From Onthophagus taurus (lineage: Eukaryota; Arthropoda; Insecta; Coleoptera; Scarabaeidae): a DNA stretch of 64,000 bases. The stretch is taken from NCBI RefSeq assembly GCF_036711975.1, contig NC_091976.1, forward strand, positions 32,984,001 through 33,048,000, written 5' to 3'. The notes under the pieces are model-generated. The model was not told the DNA's origin. It did not search any database and saw nothing but the letters and a program-made list of their open reading frames with translations. Positions within the stretch are counted from its first letter, which is position 1, and every line of letters begins with the position of its first letter. The position numbers and the translations under genes were made by a program. Shown piece after piece: positions 24,017 through 36,905 of this stretch.

Positions 24017-24487
24017 GAATTACTTTAGCTTTTCCGCATTGATAACGATAAAAATGGGGTACAAACACAAAAACTAACACAACTCGTTGACTATTCGGTC
24101 AAATCAAAACGATGTAAAAACGGTTAAGATTTGAAAAGTTTGACGCATGGCATTTGACGTTTAAAAAAAAATGGTGGATTCTGATTGGTTGCTTATTAAA
24201 TAAGGGTACGTTCCTAAATATTATTTATAAATTTAATTGTTTTGTGGAAAAATTAAAAATATTTAATTAATTGATCGGATTAATTAATTAATAATCTCAA
24301 TACGAATCATTTTTTCAAATCTTTTTATTCACTTTTATTATTATTAGGATACGTTCATTTATCAATACACAAACTAATTTTAATCATTTTCGCTTTATAT
24401 CAGAAATTAAAGTTCTAAAAACAATAAAAAATTTAATTCCTAATAAATTTTTATTTATTTTCTACAAATTAAAAAGATATAATTTAT
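24017..24487. other. Citron kinase upstream region / UQCRQ 3' flank
   Basis: Promoter region of Citron kinase on the minus strand. It includes TGGCATTTGACGTTT near 24150. The rest is AT-rich with no ORF. Confidence 0.45.
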
Positions 24488-24792
24488 TTATTGATCATTT
24501 TCATAATCGGCTGGATTTTTACGCTTTAATTTTTCATGTGTAGTTTCGCCATAGTTATAAACCAAATATCCAAGAACGAAAGCTAAAAAAACACGCATTA
24601 ATAAAATTATTCAAAAAACTTTACCCAAAATTACTTACGAGGAACAACATACAAAACAGAATCGGTAATCCTTCTAACCGTGTTTGGTATAGCATGGGAA
24701 ACCAATTTAGCGAAAGCTTTTTGCTCAAATGGAGACAATCTGTACATAATAATTCCGCGGAGTTTGTATAATTCCCCGAATCCGTGCCCCAT
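24488..24792 (-). CDS. UQCRQ: Cytochrome b-c1 complex subunit 8
   Basis: Small inner-membrane subunit of respiratory complex III. Two exons on the minus strand, 24792-24639 and 24582-24488, joined in phase 1; 82 residues, the family length. It begins MGHGFGELYKLRGIIMYRLS and contains SPFEQKAF, the AIPNTVRRITDSVLYVVPP segment, a single membrane span FVLGYLVYNYG, and the C-terminal KRKNPADYENDQ, which matches KRKNPAAYENDK of mammals. The published-style frame reading on the same strand in the other phase is a shadow. A CACATAACCT motif lies 36 bases upstream of the ATG. Confidence 0.96.
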
Positions 24793-25180
24793 TTTTGCTG
24801 AAACGGATTAAATCGAATTAGATTACATAACACATAACCTCACACATTTTAAAACAATCTTTTTATGATTTCCTTTTTAAATAATTAATGAATAAACAAT
24901 TATACACGATAATTGTCACCTAACATACTTACTTTTTGATTATTAAATGATTAAATCTGAAAGAAGTTGAGATTTGGGGTGCGAATCGATAACAGAACCT
25001 CAAATGTCAAATTTGCTCATGTCACCAACTTCATATTGGTGATGCTTGTGTTGCCTATCTACCAAAAATAATAACAACATTTTAATCTTTGCAATTTTTA
25101 TTTATATATTGTTAAACAATTATTTAAAAAAAAACAACTGAGTTGCAAAAATAGCTGCCTAATTAAGTAGTAATTTTTCA
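24793..25180. other. UQCRQ upstream region
   Basis: No ORF. Contains a TCAAATGTCAAATTTG word near 25005, part of a recurring TGTCAAA/TTTGACA vocabulary. Confidence 0.45.
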
Positions 25181-26296
25181 TTAATACTCAATGTTGAAAG
25201 GGAAATGGGGGTGAGTTTTGAAGCACTCAAAAAAGCAAATGCGTTGGTTCTTATTACAAGAATCCAAGTACTTGGTATCTTCATCATCCAATTTGAAATC
25301 AAAAATATCAATATTTTCGATGATTCTAGTTCTTGTAACGGATTTCGGGACAACAGCGATTCCCAAAGAAACGAGATAATTCAAAATAATTTGTCCAGGA
25401 GTTTTTTCATATTTCTCCGCCATTTCAATAACTTTAGGATCCTTAATCGTTGGAGTTGGAAATCCGGGAATTCCATCGTTTTCAACACGTCCCATGGGGC
25501 AATAACCAGTGACAACAATATCACGATCGGCGCAGAATTTAATCATTTTCTTTTGGTTGATATTCGGGTTTACTTCAATTTGATTAACGACCGGTTTAAT
25601 TTTGCACTTTTCTAATAAGCGGGTTAATTGCTGGCTGTTAAAATTCGAGACACCAATGCTTTTTGCCAAACCCAATTTTACACATTCCTCCATTCCTTCC
25701 CATGTTTCTAGGTAATCGACGTCTGAATAAGCTGAATCTTCACCCATTGGCCACATTCCTGCATCTTCCTAAATAAAAATAGAATTGTTTTTTATTTTTT
25801 TTGTAATTTGGAGTAACTTAATAAAAAAGTCAACCTTAAATCCAAATGGCCAATGAATCAAATACAAATCAATGTAATCCAATTTTAAATTAGCCAATGT
25901 TTCCTTAATCATAGGAACAACTAATTCTTTTTTATGATAATTGCACCATAACTAAAAAAATTTCACTTTTAATTTAATCATTTTATTAAAAATAATTTAG
26001 TTACTTTGCTTGTAATGAAAAGATCTTCTCTTTTAACGCTTCCATTTTTTATTTTTTCTGACAAAGCATCTCCAATTTCTGATTCATTTCCATACAACCA
26101 GGCGCAATCAAAATGTCGATAACCAGCGTCTATTGCGTCTCTTACGGCACGTTCTACTTCCCCGGCTGGGGACTACAAATGTTTTAATTTTACTTTAGCA
26201 TCATTTCGTTACTTTAATATTTATTACCTTGTAAGTTCCCAATCCAATAATTGGAATTTCACGCCCATTATTCAATTTCATAACTTTCGAAGACAT
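25181..26296 (-). CDS. Aldo-keto reductase (AKR1 family)
   Basis: Cytosolic NADPH-dependent oxidoreductase that reduces aldehydes and ketones; the physiological substrate cannot be told from sequence. Four exons on the minus strand: 26296-26228, 26172-26005, 25951-25835 and 25768-25181, all in phase 0; 313 residues, a normal length. The catalytic tetrad is complete: Asp45 in [12 protein letters not shown], Tyr50, Lys79 in ITSK and His112 in LIHWPFGFK. The signatures [19 protein letters not shown], and [20 protein letters not shown]-type cofactor loop (here [17 protein letters not shown]) are present. The tail ends [11 protein letters not shown], typical of the insect aldose-reductase-like group. 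Divergent from RALGAPB, 553 bp apart. Confidence 0.93.
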
Positions 26297-26849
26297 TTTA
26301 GGTTAGCGATCGCACCAAGTGGACGTTAAATCTAACCGGCGAATACTTAAAAAATCACGATAACACTAAAAAAATGAAAATTTTATAATCTTACTTGAGT
26401 TGAAGGCCAAATACCTATCAAAACATATTCAATGCCGGATATGCGTAAAATTGGTTGCCTACACTAATAAATTCAAACGTGTATTTCATGTGTGATTAAA
26501 ATAATTAGATTATATCTAATTATTATCGTAATACTTACAGATATTAAAGAGTTTTAAATTAATTAAATTTGATTAATTAAAGAGAAATATATTTTAGAAA
26601 AATTATTTATATCAAATGAAATGACAGTTGACAGTTAAATGACAGATTATCAATAAAGGGGATTTTTATGTATTAAAATGCAATAAACTTTAATTATTTA
26701 AAAACTGGAAAACACTTTAGTGTTTATAAACGATCTACACATGAATTTGGGTATATTTAATAGGGTCAACTTAAAGGTAAATTATAATCTTAATCTTAAT
26801 TGTTGTTAATTAAAATTGATAATAATAGGATAACACACAAAATAGAGGG
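26297..26849. promoter_or_regulatory. Shared AKR / RALGAPB divergent intergenic region
   Basis: 553 bp between two head-to-head start codons. It contains a TGACAGTTGACAGTTAAATG cluster at 26621. No TATA box stands out. Bidirectional promoter use is an inference from layout. Confidence 0.4.
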
Positions 26850-29800
26850 ATGTATTCAGAATGGACTTCCCTAAACCCACTGTTGGAGCATTCAGATTCA
26901 GACGAAAGTCGCAGCGTTTTACAAAAATTCACCTCGTCGGCAAGCAAAGAAGTTACGATTAATATCGTACGTCCTTTGGCGAGTAATTTGGGGTTAACCC
27001 AACCGGCGGAACCGTGTCCTTTGCAAACGGACCGCGAGGTCCAATGGTGTATGGAAGCTATTTGTTATGGATTAAGTTTACCTTTGAGTGAGCATGACAC
27101 AATTAAAGATTGTGTGAATGTTTATTGTGAATGGTTATCTGGGTTATTACCAAATGTTAAAGTTTGTGTACCCAAACCGATATTGGATGATCCAAATTTA
27201 TATGCAAGGAAGATTATTAAACATTTTTATTACTTGTTTATACCACGAACACCAGAAGGTGAGTTAATTTTTAAAAAAATTTCAAAAATTCTCTTCATTT
27301 CGTGTTCTTTTTTCACAAGACTGGCCATTTATATATCAGGATATTGGTACAGTAACATTAAACTTACTCTTAAAAACTAAATATATATTAACCTGTTTCA
27401 TTTAAATTTTTTTAGGAATCGATACAATAAATAAACAAGCAGTTTTATGCCACCGAGTTTTAAGAACCCTACAACAAGTCGCTCACGAATCTCGAATTTT
27501 AGAAAGCACCACTTGGGAAGCTCTCCTTCTATTTTTACTGGCAATAAACAACACATTATTAGCCCCGCCAACCGTAAAGGACGACGTTGCTGATCAATTA
27601 TGCGAGCGGGTACTTAGCGTTTTATTTGAAATTTGGTTATTGGCTTGCGCTAATTGTTTCCCCTCACCTCCGCTTTGGAAAACATTACGTGAGAGTTGTA
27701 TGAATTGGAGACATCGAATTGCTTTGATAGAGCAATGGAATAGGATTAACTTGGCTTTAACATCTAAGTTGTTAATTTTTATGTATGGACCAACATTTCC
27801 TGAGTTAAAAATTGGTGAGGTTATAAAATAAGTTTTAAAAAAAATAATTATAAAAAAATTTTAGGCGAAGATGATTTAATTCCACCAAATATGACCAATG
27901 ATTGTATTGCGCAAAGTTGGTATCGATTTTTAAACACCATTGGAAATCCAGTTTGTTTAACAAAGCCTGAAGTGATTAGCCGCACCCCTACATTTCTTCA
28001 TTTTGCGATTAGTAGCGGCGTTGTGGATCCGTGTCATCATTCGTCACTACAAGTTTTGCCATTAATCTTTTTGAAGGCAATGAAAGGACTTGCAGGACAA
28101 GTTGATGCTTTTTTAGGTATTAAATTGATTTTGAAGGCTTTTTTGTTGGGTTTTTCTGTTGTTATTAGGTGGTTTTTTTTGAATTGATTTGATTTAATGT
28201 TGATATAGGTATAGCACAACCGGTTTATTGGGAGGCGATGGTGATGGGTGTTGGTATAGACAAAAATAAGGATTTTTCAATACAAGCAAGTACACCTTCT
28301 GCACACACTCCTACACCCCCAGCACAACGTCGTATTGCAAAAAGTTTCAGTGTTGCTCCTTCTTCTATTTCTAAGGGTATGGATACACTTTATTATCTTC
28401 TTAAATAATCACATAATCGAGACGTTTTCTTTGTAACTTGGTGAGAGGAAATAAATTATTTCTAATATTATTAATTAGGTATTCCAAAAACATCTTTAAT
28501 CGGATTAACAAGCAGTCGAGCTTCTACAAGCATTCCAAATTCCGTTCCAAGCTCGGGACCATCATCAACGTCCAGCATATCATGTAATTTTTTTAATTTT
28601 ATTGTTATCATCATCTTTTTATAATATTTTTAGCTTTAAATTCGCTGGTTTATGAATCAAAAGTGAAGTTAGCTCCAGGTCGACCAAAATGCAACAGCAT
28701 TTTACACTTATTTGGAGAATGGCTTTTCCAAGCTGCTTTTATTGGAACCGATTTAAATTCACGTAATAATTTAATTTGTTAGCGCCATCTTTTATTAAAT
28801 TTTCAAATTACATAATTCAAATATTCATACTAGATGGCACTAGTATCGCATTACAATTTAATTATTTTAGGTTCATCTTCAGAAATAAATAAACGACCAA
28901 ATTCAATAATAATGGAAACTAAACCGGATTCATTATCCGAAATTCCGGATCTCCCATTGGCGATAACGATCGATAAATATGAAAGTGGACGTGCTGAAGC
29001 TTTGGGAACTTTATGTAAAATAATGTGTTCTAAGAAAACGGGGGAGGAGTTATTACCGGTTTATTTAGCCCGATTTTATTTGGCGATTCAGCACGGATTA
29101 AAAGTAACTACGAATCACGAATGTGGCGAATGCATGGTGGCGATTTTAATGAATTCGGCGGATTTGTTTCGAGTCGATTTAGATGGAATTCGGAGCTTGT
29201 TATCGCCGTTTATTCGCGCTTTGGAAATTGTTTTAGCGGATAAAGATATTAAGTTAAATCCCAACGTTGCGAAAGTAGAATTAAGAAGATCGTCGATTCA
29301 CATTTTGTTATCAATTTTGGTTTTACCGTTACATTTTCAAAACGCTACGATTAAGCCGCTTATAAACACGGGTTAATTTATATTAATTTATATAATTTTT
29401 ATCTATTTAATTATTATAAATAATTGTTTTTAGGATCGGAACGTTCCACAACATTTTCTGAGTTAAAACCACAATTAATGAATTTGATAATGAACGCACT
29501 TTATTTAGAAACTGATCCACATAACACTCACATGTTATTAGGGGGGCTTTTTCTTTGTGTTCAAGATTCCGCTATTTTCGAAACTATCGAGTCGATTACT
29601 CAACCGTCAACGGAAACTTCGTCAAATCTTTTAGCTTCGGGTAAAAAATGTTCTTTTTTTGTCATGTTTAACCCTTTTTTGTATCATCATCCTATTTGTT
29701 AATGTTATTATTGCAATTTTGTCGTTTTGCATCGCTTTTTTATTTTATTTTTGTGATTTATAATTCGTTGCTTGCGTAGTATCGGACACTGCTAGCACAG

Positions 29801-32800
29801 TGAGCGCTGCCAGCAGTTTTGATCGGCACTCGCACAACTCCGATTCAATGGGACTCCCCGCTGATTTAGCAGATGTCCAAATTGGTACGTTTTTGTGTTT
29901 CTTCCCAAGAATGATAGAATCTAATAGCATTACTACATCTTTATAATCCACTAAATGAAACGTCACATAAACTGTCAGTCTCAATCAGCTGTTGTTGTTT
30001 CATTGCTAATTTAAAGTACACTGTTAATTAATTCATCATTACAAGTATGCAACCAATATCACAATAATAGTATTGTAATACGCGACTTGCGTATTGGGTT
30101 GCATACTTGCAATGATCACGACGGGTACAAAAATTAACACAGTGTATTCTCAAGATGTAGCAGTCCTCTTAGATTTCAATTTTTTCCTTGCTTATTTTTG
30201 TATATTCACATTTCATAAGATTTATGCATGCTTCAAATGTCATAATTTTTTTAGATTGTATCAAAATGACTTAAATTTATTTACTTTTAGACTCAGCGCA
30301 CGCAATGTTCGTAAGAGCAACTTACTTAGTATGTCATCGCTTAATATCGACATGGAAAACGGATTTAAACGTCTCATTAGCCGCTTTAGAATTACTTTCT
30401 GGATTAGCTCGAATTCACATCAAAGATTCTGGTAATAAATTATTAATTTCTAATCTCCACATTTATACTAACGAATATTAAATAGATGCTTTAGAATGTA
30501 AACGAGCTGTTAAATGGTTATGCGACTACATAGTGCATCAATGTTCAAGACCACCACCCTCTCATTCCAAAGATCTTCACTCAACAATCGTTGCGGCTTT
30601 CCATTGTTGTTCAATTTGGCTTTTAGAACACCCGTATTTGTTGAAAGATAAAGATTGCCTCGCCACGGTTTTAGACGTAGCCGAATTAGGAATATCGGGA
30701 ACTAAATCGATAACAAAACCGGGTGATCCCGTTAAAATGAAAGAAGAAAAAGAATTAAAACCTGTTTCAATGCGCGTTAGAGACGCCGCTGAAAATTTAT
30801 TGATGCTAATTTTAGAACAAGTCGGGTATTTTCCGAGTGAATGTGGCCCCGAATCGATTTCGTCGCTTTTAGATGAAGTATCTTTGCTTCAACATTGCAA
30901 CTCTTGGCTCGGTGACGGAAACAACCAAGAAAAAGCGGTGGAGAAGTTTCGATATTTCGTTACTGAAGGCTCGGTGATGCTAGCTTTGTTGGAAGAACCA
31001 TTAGGAAACGATCAAGATCCTCAACCAACGGTTACTATTTTAATTCGAGGTCCATTTGGACGCCACGCTTGGACGATGCAATTAAGACATTTACCAAGAC
31101 ATCGATCGGGGACGAAGTATCATGGAAATAATTTAGGGAGGCCCGTTGTTATGAGTGAGACTCCTAATCGGCCGGAGATTAAACAAAAATACTTCCCTGA
31201 TAGCGTTGATAGAATTTCACAATGCAAAGTGTAAGGTTAACAAAAAAAAATGAGATTAAAAATTAAATCAAACTAGAACTAACACTATAAAAATATACCA
31301 TAATCTGACGCTAAATAACAATTAAAACTGGAACTAACACTAGACCCAGAACTAGAAACATTCGGGTTTAATCGAACGTCTCGTAAGACGGCTAATCCCG
31401 AATGTTTCTAGTTCTAGATCTAGTGTTAGTTTTATTTTTAGTTCTAGCACTAAAACTAACACTAAATCTAGAACTAGAAACATTCGAGTTTAGCCGCACG
31501 TCTCTTAAGACGGCTAATCCCGAATGTTTCTAGTTCTAGATCTAGTGTTAGTTTTATTTTTAGTTCTAGCACTAAAACTAACACTAAATCTAGAACTAGA
31601 AACATTCGGGTTTAGCCGCACGTCTTTCAAGACGGCTAAACACAAATGTTTCTAGATCTAGTGTTATACAGGCTGTCCGGAAATGACGTGTACAACGCAA
31701 GACCACAAGTACCTTGACCAAAAATATGATGATTTAACTCAACTTATCTATACAGGGTGTCTCACGTAACTGGTTCGTTAGAACTTTTTTAGGTTCCAGT
31801 ATTCGTACAGTTTTGAAATTTTGGTAGTATGGGTTGTTCATTCTAAATTTTCAATCTAAAATATTTTCAAGATGGCCACCACTTCCGGTCTACCGGAAGT
31901 AGACCACAACTTCGTTATTTTAAATGGAATGCTATAGTTTTTATTACACCTTTCAATTATACATAAAAAAATATGTTGACTTTGATAAAAGTTGTTGGTA
32001 CCTAGCGTTTTTCGTTTTCGAGTTATTTTGATTTTAAGGTTTTTTTGGCAAATTTCACCATGCACTTTAAAACCCTATATCCCAGCCAACGTTCATTCAA
32101 AAAAGCTCTAAATTGGCACGATTACTCGTCAGATGCTCTCAAATAGATTGTCATATATTGTATCAGAGTATCTTATACAGGCTGGTCAAAAATTGAATTA
32201 CCGTTTCTCCATATTCAATGGGGAGAAAGTCGAAAATTTTAAATGGAACGCCCTATATTTTATTAGCCTACACGAAAGGGAATTTAATTCTCTACAATTT
32301 ATCTATAAACATTCCTATACTTATTTATTGTAGTTTCTCTCATATTCGTAAATTTATCAAAACATGCAGGAAATCGTTTGTATTTTTATTAGAAGGCCAT
32401 AACATTTTGACAGTTTTTTTGTTTAATTTATTTCTATTATTATTTGTACTATTAACTACGATTGATAATCTTTTAGTTTACTAACTTTTACTTACCAAAA
32501 ATAACAAACAGAAGATCAAATAAATGAAACTATTAAAACAAAAAGTTAATGACAAAAATTAGATTTGAATAAAAATATAAATTTGTTATTAAATTGAATT
32601 TGGAAATGCAATAAAATACATTATATTATTTATTTCGTTGTCTTCATCACTGGTGACCGGAAATATGCGATTTCTTTTGGTCTCGATATATCCAAAACTA
32701 ATAAATTCATTATCAATTTTTTGTTGAAAGTTTATTACATTCGCCATCAATACAAAATAAATTTCAAATATTGGCGTTGGAATAATTCACCATGATGTTC

Positions 32801-35800
32801 AATTACTTACACCCGTCGTCAAATGTAACTAATGGCAACAATAATACAAACATGCACCAAAACCTGTCAACATTCCATAGCTTTCTAATAAAAAAACTTG
32901 CATTTCATGCATGTTTTAATAAATATCGCAAAATGAGGCAAACTACAATAGATAGGTATGGGAATGTGTATAGGTAATTTGTAGAGAATTAAATTCTCTT
33001 CCTGATAGCCTAAAAAAATATGGGGCGTTCCATTTAAAATTTTCGACTTTCTCGCCATTAAATATGGAGAAACAGTAATTCAATTTTTGACCAGCCGGTA
33101 TAAGATACTCCGATACAACAAATGGCAATCTATTTGACAACATCTGAAAAGTAATCGTGCCAAAGTAGATCTTTTTTGAATCAACTTTAACTGAGATATG
33201 AAGTTTTAAAGAGCATGTTGAAATTTACCAAAAAAAGTTTAAAACCAAAATAACTCGAAAACGAAAAACGCTAGGTACCAATAACTTTTATGAAAGTCAA
33301 CCTATTTTTTTACGTACAATTAAACTATGTAATAAAAACTATAGCATTCCATTTAAAATAGCGAAGTTATGGTCTACTTCCGGTAGACCGGAAGTGGCGG
33401 CCATCTTGAAAATATTTTAGATCGAAAGTTCCGAATGAACAACCCATGCTACCAAAATTTCAAATCTCTACGAATAGTGGAACTTGAAAAAGTTCTAACG
33501 AACCAATTACGTGAGACACCTGTATACAAAATTGCTCAGTTTAGCCGCTAGAGGGCTTTAAAAATAATAAGTTTTTTAAATTTTTTTTAAATAAGTCGAA
33601 GAATCCTCAATACATTTTATTTATTTTTTGGTCATGCATTTCTATCAGTAGACTACAGCTATTTGTGGAATAAATTCTAATTTCGAAAATTGTAGGGTGT
33701 TTAAAAACTTTGTAACAATAAATTATGCATCCATATCTGTTTAACCCCCTGTACAAACAGTACCATTTTATTTTTCTGAATTGTTACTTCAATTTAGAAA
33801 CTATTTTTTCTCTTACAAAATTTTGGTTGGGTGAACGGTTTAGCTACAAAAAATATTTTGTAAATGCCCACAAGCGCGAATGAGTGATGCAAGGTAACTA
33901 ATAACGTTTTTTTTTTAATAGTTGGCTAGGTATAATTAATTATAAAGACAAAAACAGTTTGTCACCTAAATTTGACAGCAGTATTCGCATTTTTCGTTTT
34001 GTGTTTTATCTTTGATTCATCTATAATTTTCAAAACCTAAGGACAGTAGAATCTAACAGGACTGCTACATTCATTGTTGTGACAACCTGCCCGCAAACTA
34101 CGTCATACCATTTGCCACACCCAGCTCTAGGCGTTTGCTGTGTATTTTTAGAGGTTATATCGTAGACGTATTCATATTATTTTTGAAGTTTTATTTTTTT
34201 AGTGGTATTAATGTCTATCATGTAACCTCTAAATCTCAAAAAACACAGCAAACGCATAGTACTCAATGACAGTTAACAGGGCGTGGCAAATAGTGTGACG
34301 TAGAGTGCGGGCAACCAACCCGTAGTGGGCTACAAAAATACAATGCATGTAGCAGTCCTGTTAGATTCTAGTGTCCTTGTCAAAACCTTCTAGCGACTAA
34401 ACTATTTCATATTTTTGGTCAAGATACTTGTGGTCTTCCGTTGTACACGTCATTTCCGGACACCTGTATATAAGATCTAGAGATACATAGATCTAGTGTT
34501 AATATATCTTGCACTGAATCACAATTAAAAGTAGAACTAAGAGCCTTCTTCTTTCTTTTAAAAATTAAATCATTTTAATTTTAGTGATCAATCAATTCCT
34601 TCATTAGAATCAGTTTTGCTCGATGATGAAGCGAATGCCGATATCACAAAATTAGCGGGATTATTAGAAAAGCAATGTTTAGCTGAAACCAATTTAGCCT
34701 CAACGTTACTTCAAACGGTCGAAAATGTTCCTCCTTCGGTAATTCATGAATTTCAAACCGCAAGATTGTTTTTGTCGCATTTTGGATTACTTAATTTAGA
34801 CAACAACAACGATGTAATTAATTAAATTATTTAATTTTTTATTATTTTAATAACTTTTTTTGTTAATTTTAGTCTGAACAATCAACGAGAAATTTGATCG
34901 CTTTAGACAGTAGCGACTCGGATTTTTGCAAAGATCTCCTCGCTTTAGATAATATGAGTCCGAGAACTTGCGATACAGTCCACATTTTCTACGTAAAATC
35001 CCAACAAACCACCGCTCAAGAAATCGTAAACAACGCAACTGATTTAAGCGGGATAAACCCGCATTTTTTGGAGTTTATAAAATCGTTGGGTTGGCCCGTA
35101 GACGTTGATAAACATCCGGGTTGGACGGGGCATGTTTTAACCAGTTGGAAAAACATTAAAAATAATAATAATAACGATACTAATAATAAATCGTTAATTT
35201 TTGATGGGCAAAATCAAGTTTTGTATTGGGCCGACGCTTGCTCAGAAATCGCTTTTGTTGTACCATCACAAATAAAACCGATTCATAATTCTGGTGGATC
35301 TTTAGAACAATCAAGTTTTAATGCAAATTCTTTATCATGTACGATGTTTTAATGTAATCGAAATTTGAATTAATTCAAAATTATTTTAGCGTGGAATGAA
35401 AAAACTTTCATTGAACCCCTCGCTAGAGATAAACGCACACTCTCTCTTGATTTAGACCAAAAAAGTGTTCCATTAAGAAAACCACCACTTAGATGTAGCC
35501 TCCATCCTCACACAAACACGAAAATTATGGTTGTTTGGTTGGAAAGTTTTGAGGATCATCTTAATTTACCAATTAGTAATTATCATATTTATTTTTTTTA
35601 AATATCTTTTAAACATTTCTTTTTTAGCTGATTTAGTAGGATGTATGTCAACTGGTTTAGAAACTGGATCACGTTCAAGCGACGTTTTAGTTATTGGATT
35701 ACATTTGATGGCTTCTGGATTGCTTCGGGTGCATCTTCAAGGGCCAAATAGCCGAGTGGGGTTAGCTTCACCTTTAGTGGATGGAATGGTGATTAATCAG

Positions 35801-36029
35801 AGGTCTTTAGGACCGTTGGTGAGACATACAGCTTTGAATATGTCGAGAAGAAAACGATTAGATTCAGAAAAGTAAAGTTTTTAATCAATTAAGCTTAAAT
35901 TAATTATTTTTTTTTAGTTATCAGCCACCACACTTAAGAAGGAGATTAAAAGTACAAGAAATTGTACAAAAATATAAGAGGGAAATGACGTTACCCGAAT
36001 TATTAACTTATTTATTTAGTAATATTTAA
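26850..36029 (+). CDS. RALGAPB: Ral GTPase-activating protein subunit beta
   Basis: Non-catalytic beta subunit that partners a RalGAP alpha subunit to switch off RalA/RalB; it acts in exocytosis and downstream of mTOR/insulin signalling. Sixteen coding exons: 26850-27258, 27416-27814, 27865-28116, 28209-28376, 28479-28583, 28634-28762, 28871-29371, 29434-29640, 29780-29884, 30291-30431, 30486-31230, 34585-34813, 34873-35338, 35390-35575, 35628-35871 and 35918-36029; phases close and give 1,465 residues (about 1,490 in mammals). Diagnostic segments are [67 protein letters not shown] and, in the GAP-like C-terminal part, [17 protein letters not shown]. It ends [13 protein letters not shown]. 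Introns are small except intron 11 (3.35 kb), which is almost wholly nested repeats, and intron 9, which holds a MITE. Confidence 0.96.
29910..30180. mobile_element. Hairpin MITE in RALGAPB intron 9
   Basis: Inverted ends AGAATCTAATAGCATTACTA (left) and GTAGCAGTCCTCTTAGATTT (right) match the ends of the MITE at 34041-34376, so this is a second, more decayed family member. Its centre carries another hairpin with arms TACAAGTATGCAACCAATA and TATTGGGTTGCATACTTG (about 30040-30110), probably a separate small palindromic insertion. Confidence 0.65.
31753..33522. mobile_element. Long-arm inverted-repeat element inside the outer MITE
   Basis: Ends CAGGGTGTCTCACGTAA and its complement TTACGTGAGACACCTG are flanked by TA. 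The inverted arms are about 580 bp each (31753-32338 and 32941-33522), with paired landmarks TCCGGTCTACCGGAAGTAGA, AATGGAATGCTATAG and TTTTAAATGGAACGCCC. The 600-bp centre is unique AT-rich DNA. The matching frames [15 protein letters not shown] and [15 protein letters not shown] on opposite strands are arm products and not genes. Confidence 0.85.
34041..34376. mobile_element. Hairpin MITE inside the outer MITE
   Basis: Ends GGACAGTAGAATCTAACAGG and CCTGTTAGATTCTAGTGTCC. Almost the whole 336 bp folds on itself: ACTACGTCA with TGACGTAG, ATTTGCCAC with GTGGCAAAT, and GCGTTTGCTGTGT with ACACAGCAAACGC are paired. Same family as the copy in intron 9. Non-coding. Confidence 0.8.
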
Positions 36030-36190
36030 TTTTTAATATAATTTTCTCGTTAACAAAAGTATTTTTAGTATTTAAGAAAAAAATATAGTATTAATGTAAT
36101 GTTGGTTGCATATATTCACTTTTTTTAAATTATTAAAACAAAGTTAAAATTTCTCATTGTTTATTTAATAATCAAAACATATATTTATAA

Positions 36191-36905
36191 TTACATTGTA
36201 GTTACTGGTCCTTGAACTACTTCAGGTGGATTATTTAATGTACCAACTATTTTTACGTCATTTATCCTAACCATGGTTTGTTGTACTCTATAAACTGAAA
36301 AAAAAATCAATAAATTTTTTTTATTAAACAATTTTTAATATTTACAATTTATCCGTTTATATTGTTTCCTTCTTTTCTTCCTAAAATGCGTCTTTGTATG
36401 AGATAAAGTTTTTTCAATAACGGTCCCTGTAACTTTCATTAACCCTCTTTCTATTAATGGAGTTCCAATTAATGAAAAATCTGATCCAGCGGCAATCATA
36501 ATTTTTTCAAAATTTAATTTATCACCAATATCCGGGGGCCAATAACCTTCGACGACAATCACATCACCTTCAGTGATTTTAAATTGTTTTCCCGCAACAT
36601 GTATTATAGCGAAAAGTCTTCCTTCGTTATTATTAGCAACTTGCTCATTAACTTTATTAATTATTTCTAAAAAAACATCAATTACTTTTATTAGTTAAAT
36701 AGAATTAAAATTAACCTTTTGATAAAATTTCTTTCTCCTTAGGATTCTTAACCTCATAAGCAACCGAATGTTTATAATTAAACCCATTCAAACCTGAACC
36801 AACTTTATTCAATAAAACTCCATTCCCCCTAAAACTTGAAAGCGCATTTATCCCGTTTTTAATCGTTTGAGCTTTACTCAATAAGTTTTTAAATAAATTC
36901 GACAT
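36191..36905 (-). CDS. mRpL21: Mitochondrial ribosomal protein L21 (bL21m)
   Basis: Protein of the mitochondrial large ribosomal subunit. Three exons on the minus strand: 36905-36716, 36666-36346 and 36294-36191; 204 residues. The N-terminal MSNLFKNLLSKAQTIKNGIN is a basic, acid-poor mitochondrial presequence. The bL21 core reads FAIIHVAGKQFKITEGDVIV, then the loop to KVTGTVIEKTLSHTKTHFRK and KKRRKQYKR, the RNA-binding strand typical of bL21. The product ends PPEVVQGPVTTM. Head to head with ATP8A; a TTGAGGTTATGT motif lies about 45 bases upstream of its ATG. Confidence 0.93.

Larger units (their letters stand above)
31669..34466. mobile_element. Outer TA-flanked MITE of the nest
   Basis: Inverted ends CAGGCTGTCCGGAAATGACG and its complement CGTCATTTCCGGACACCTG lie at 31669 and 34466, each bounded by TA, the target of Tc1/mariner-type elements. 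The arms match over about 65 bp (through GACCACAAGTA and TTGACCAAAAATATGA). Two other elements sit inside it, at 31753-33522 and 34041-34376. No transposase was found. Confidence 0.8.
31262..34545. repeat. Foldback repeat, locus 4, split by nested MITEs (RALGAPB intron 11)
   Basis: Left part 31262-31666 holds three successive arm pairs (CTAGAACTAGAAACATTCGG ... CGAATGTTTCTAGTTCTAG around GTCTTAAGACG-like cores). The right part resumes at 34469 with AGATCTAGTGTTAATATA and ends at CACAATTAAAAGTAGAACTA. The 2.8 kb between is a MITE nest, so the foldback was here first. Confidence 0.75.

Noticed and set aside
32133-33143. Two similar proteins of 66 residues on opposite strands
   Set aside because: They are the two arms of one long inverted repeat read in opposite directions, not a gene pair.
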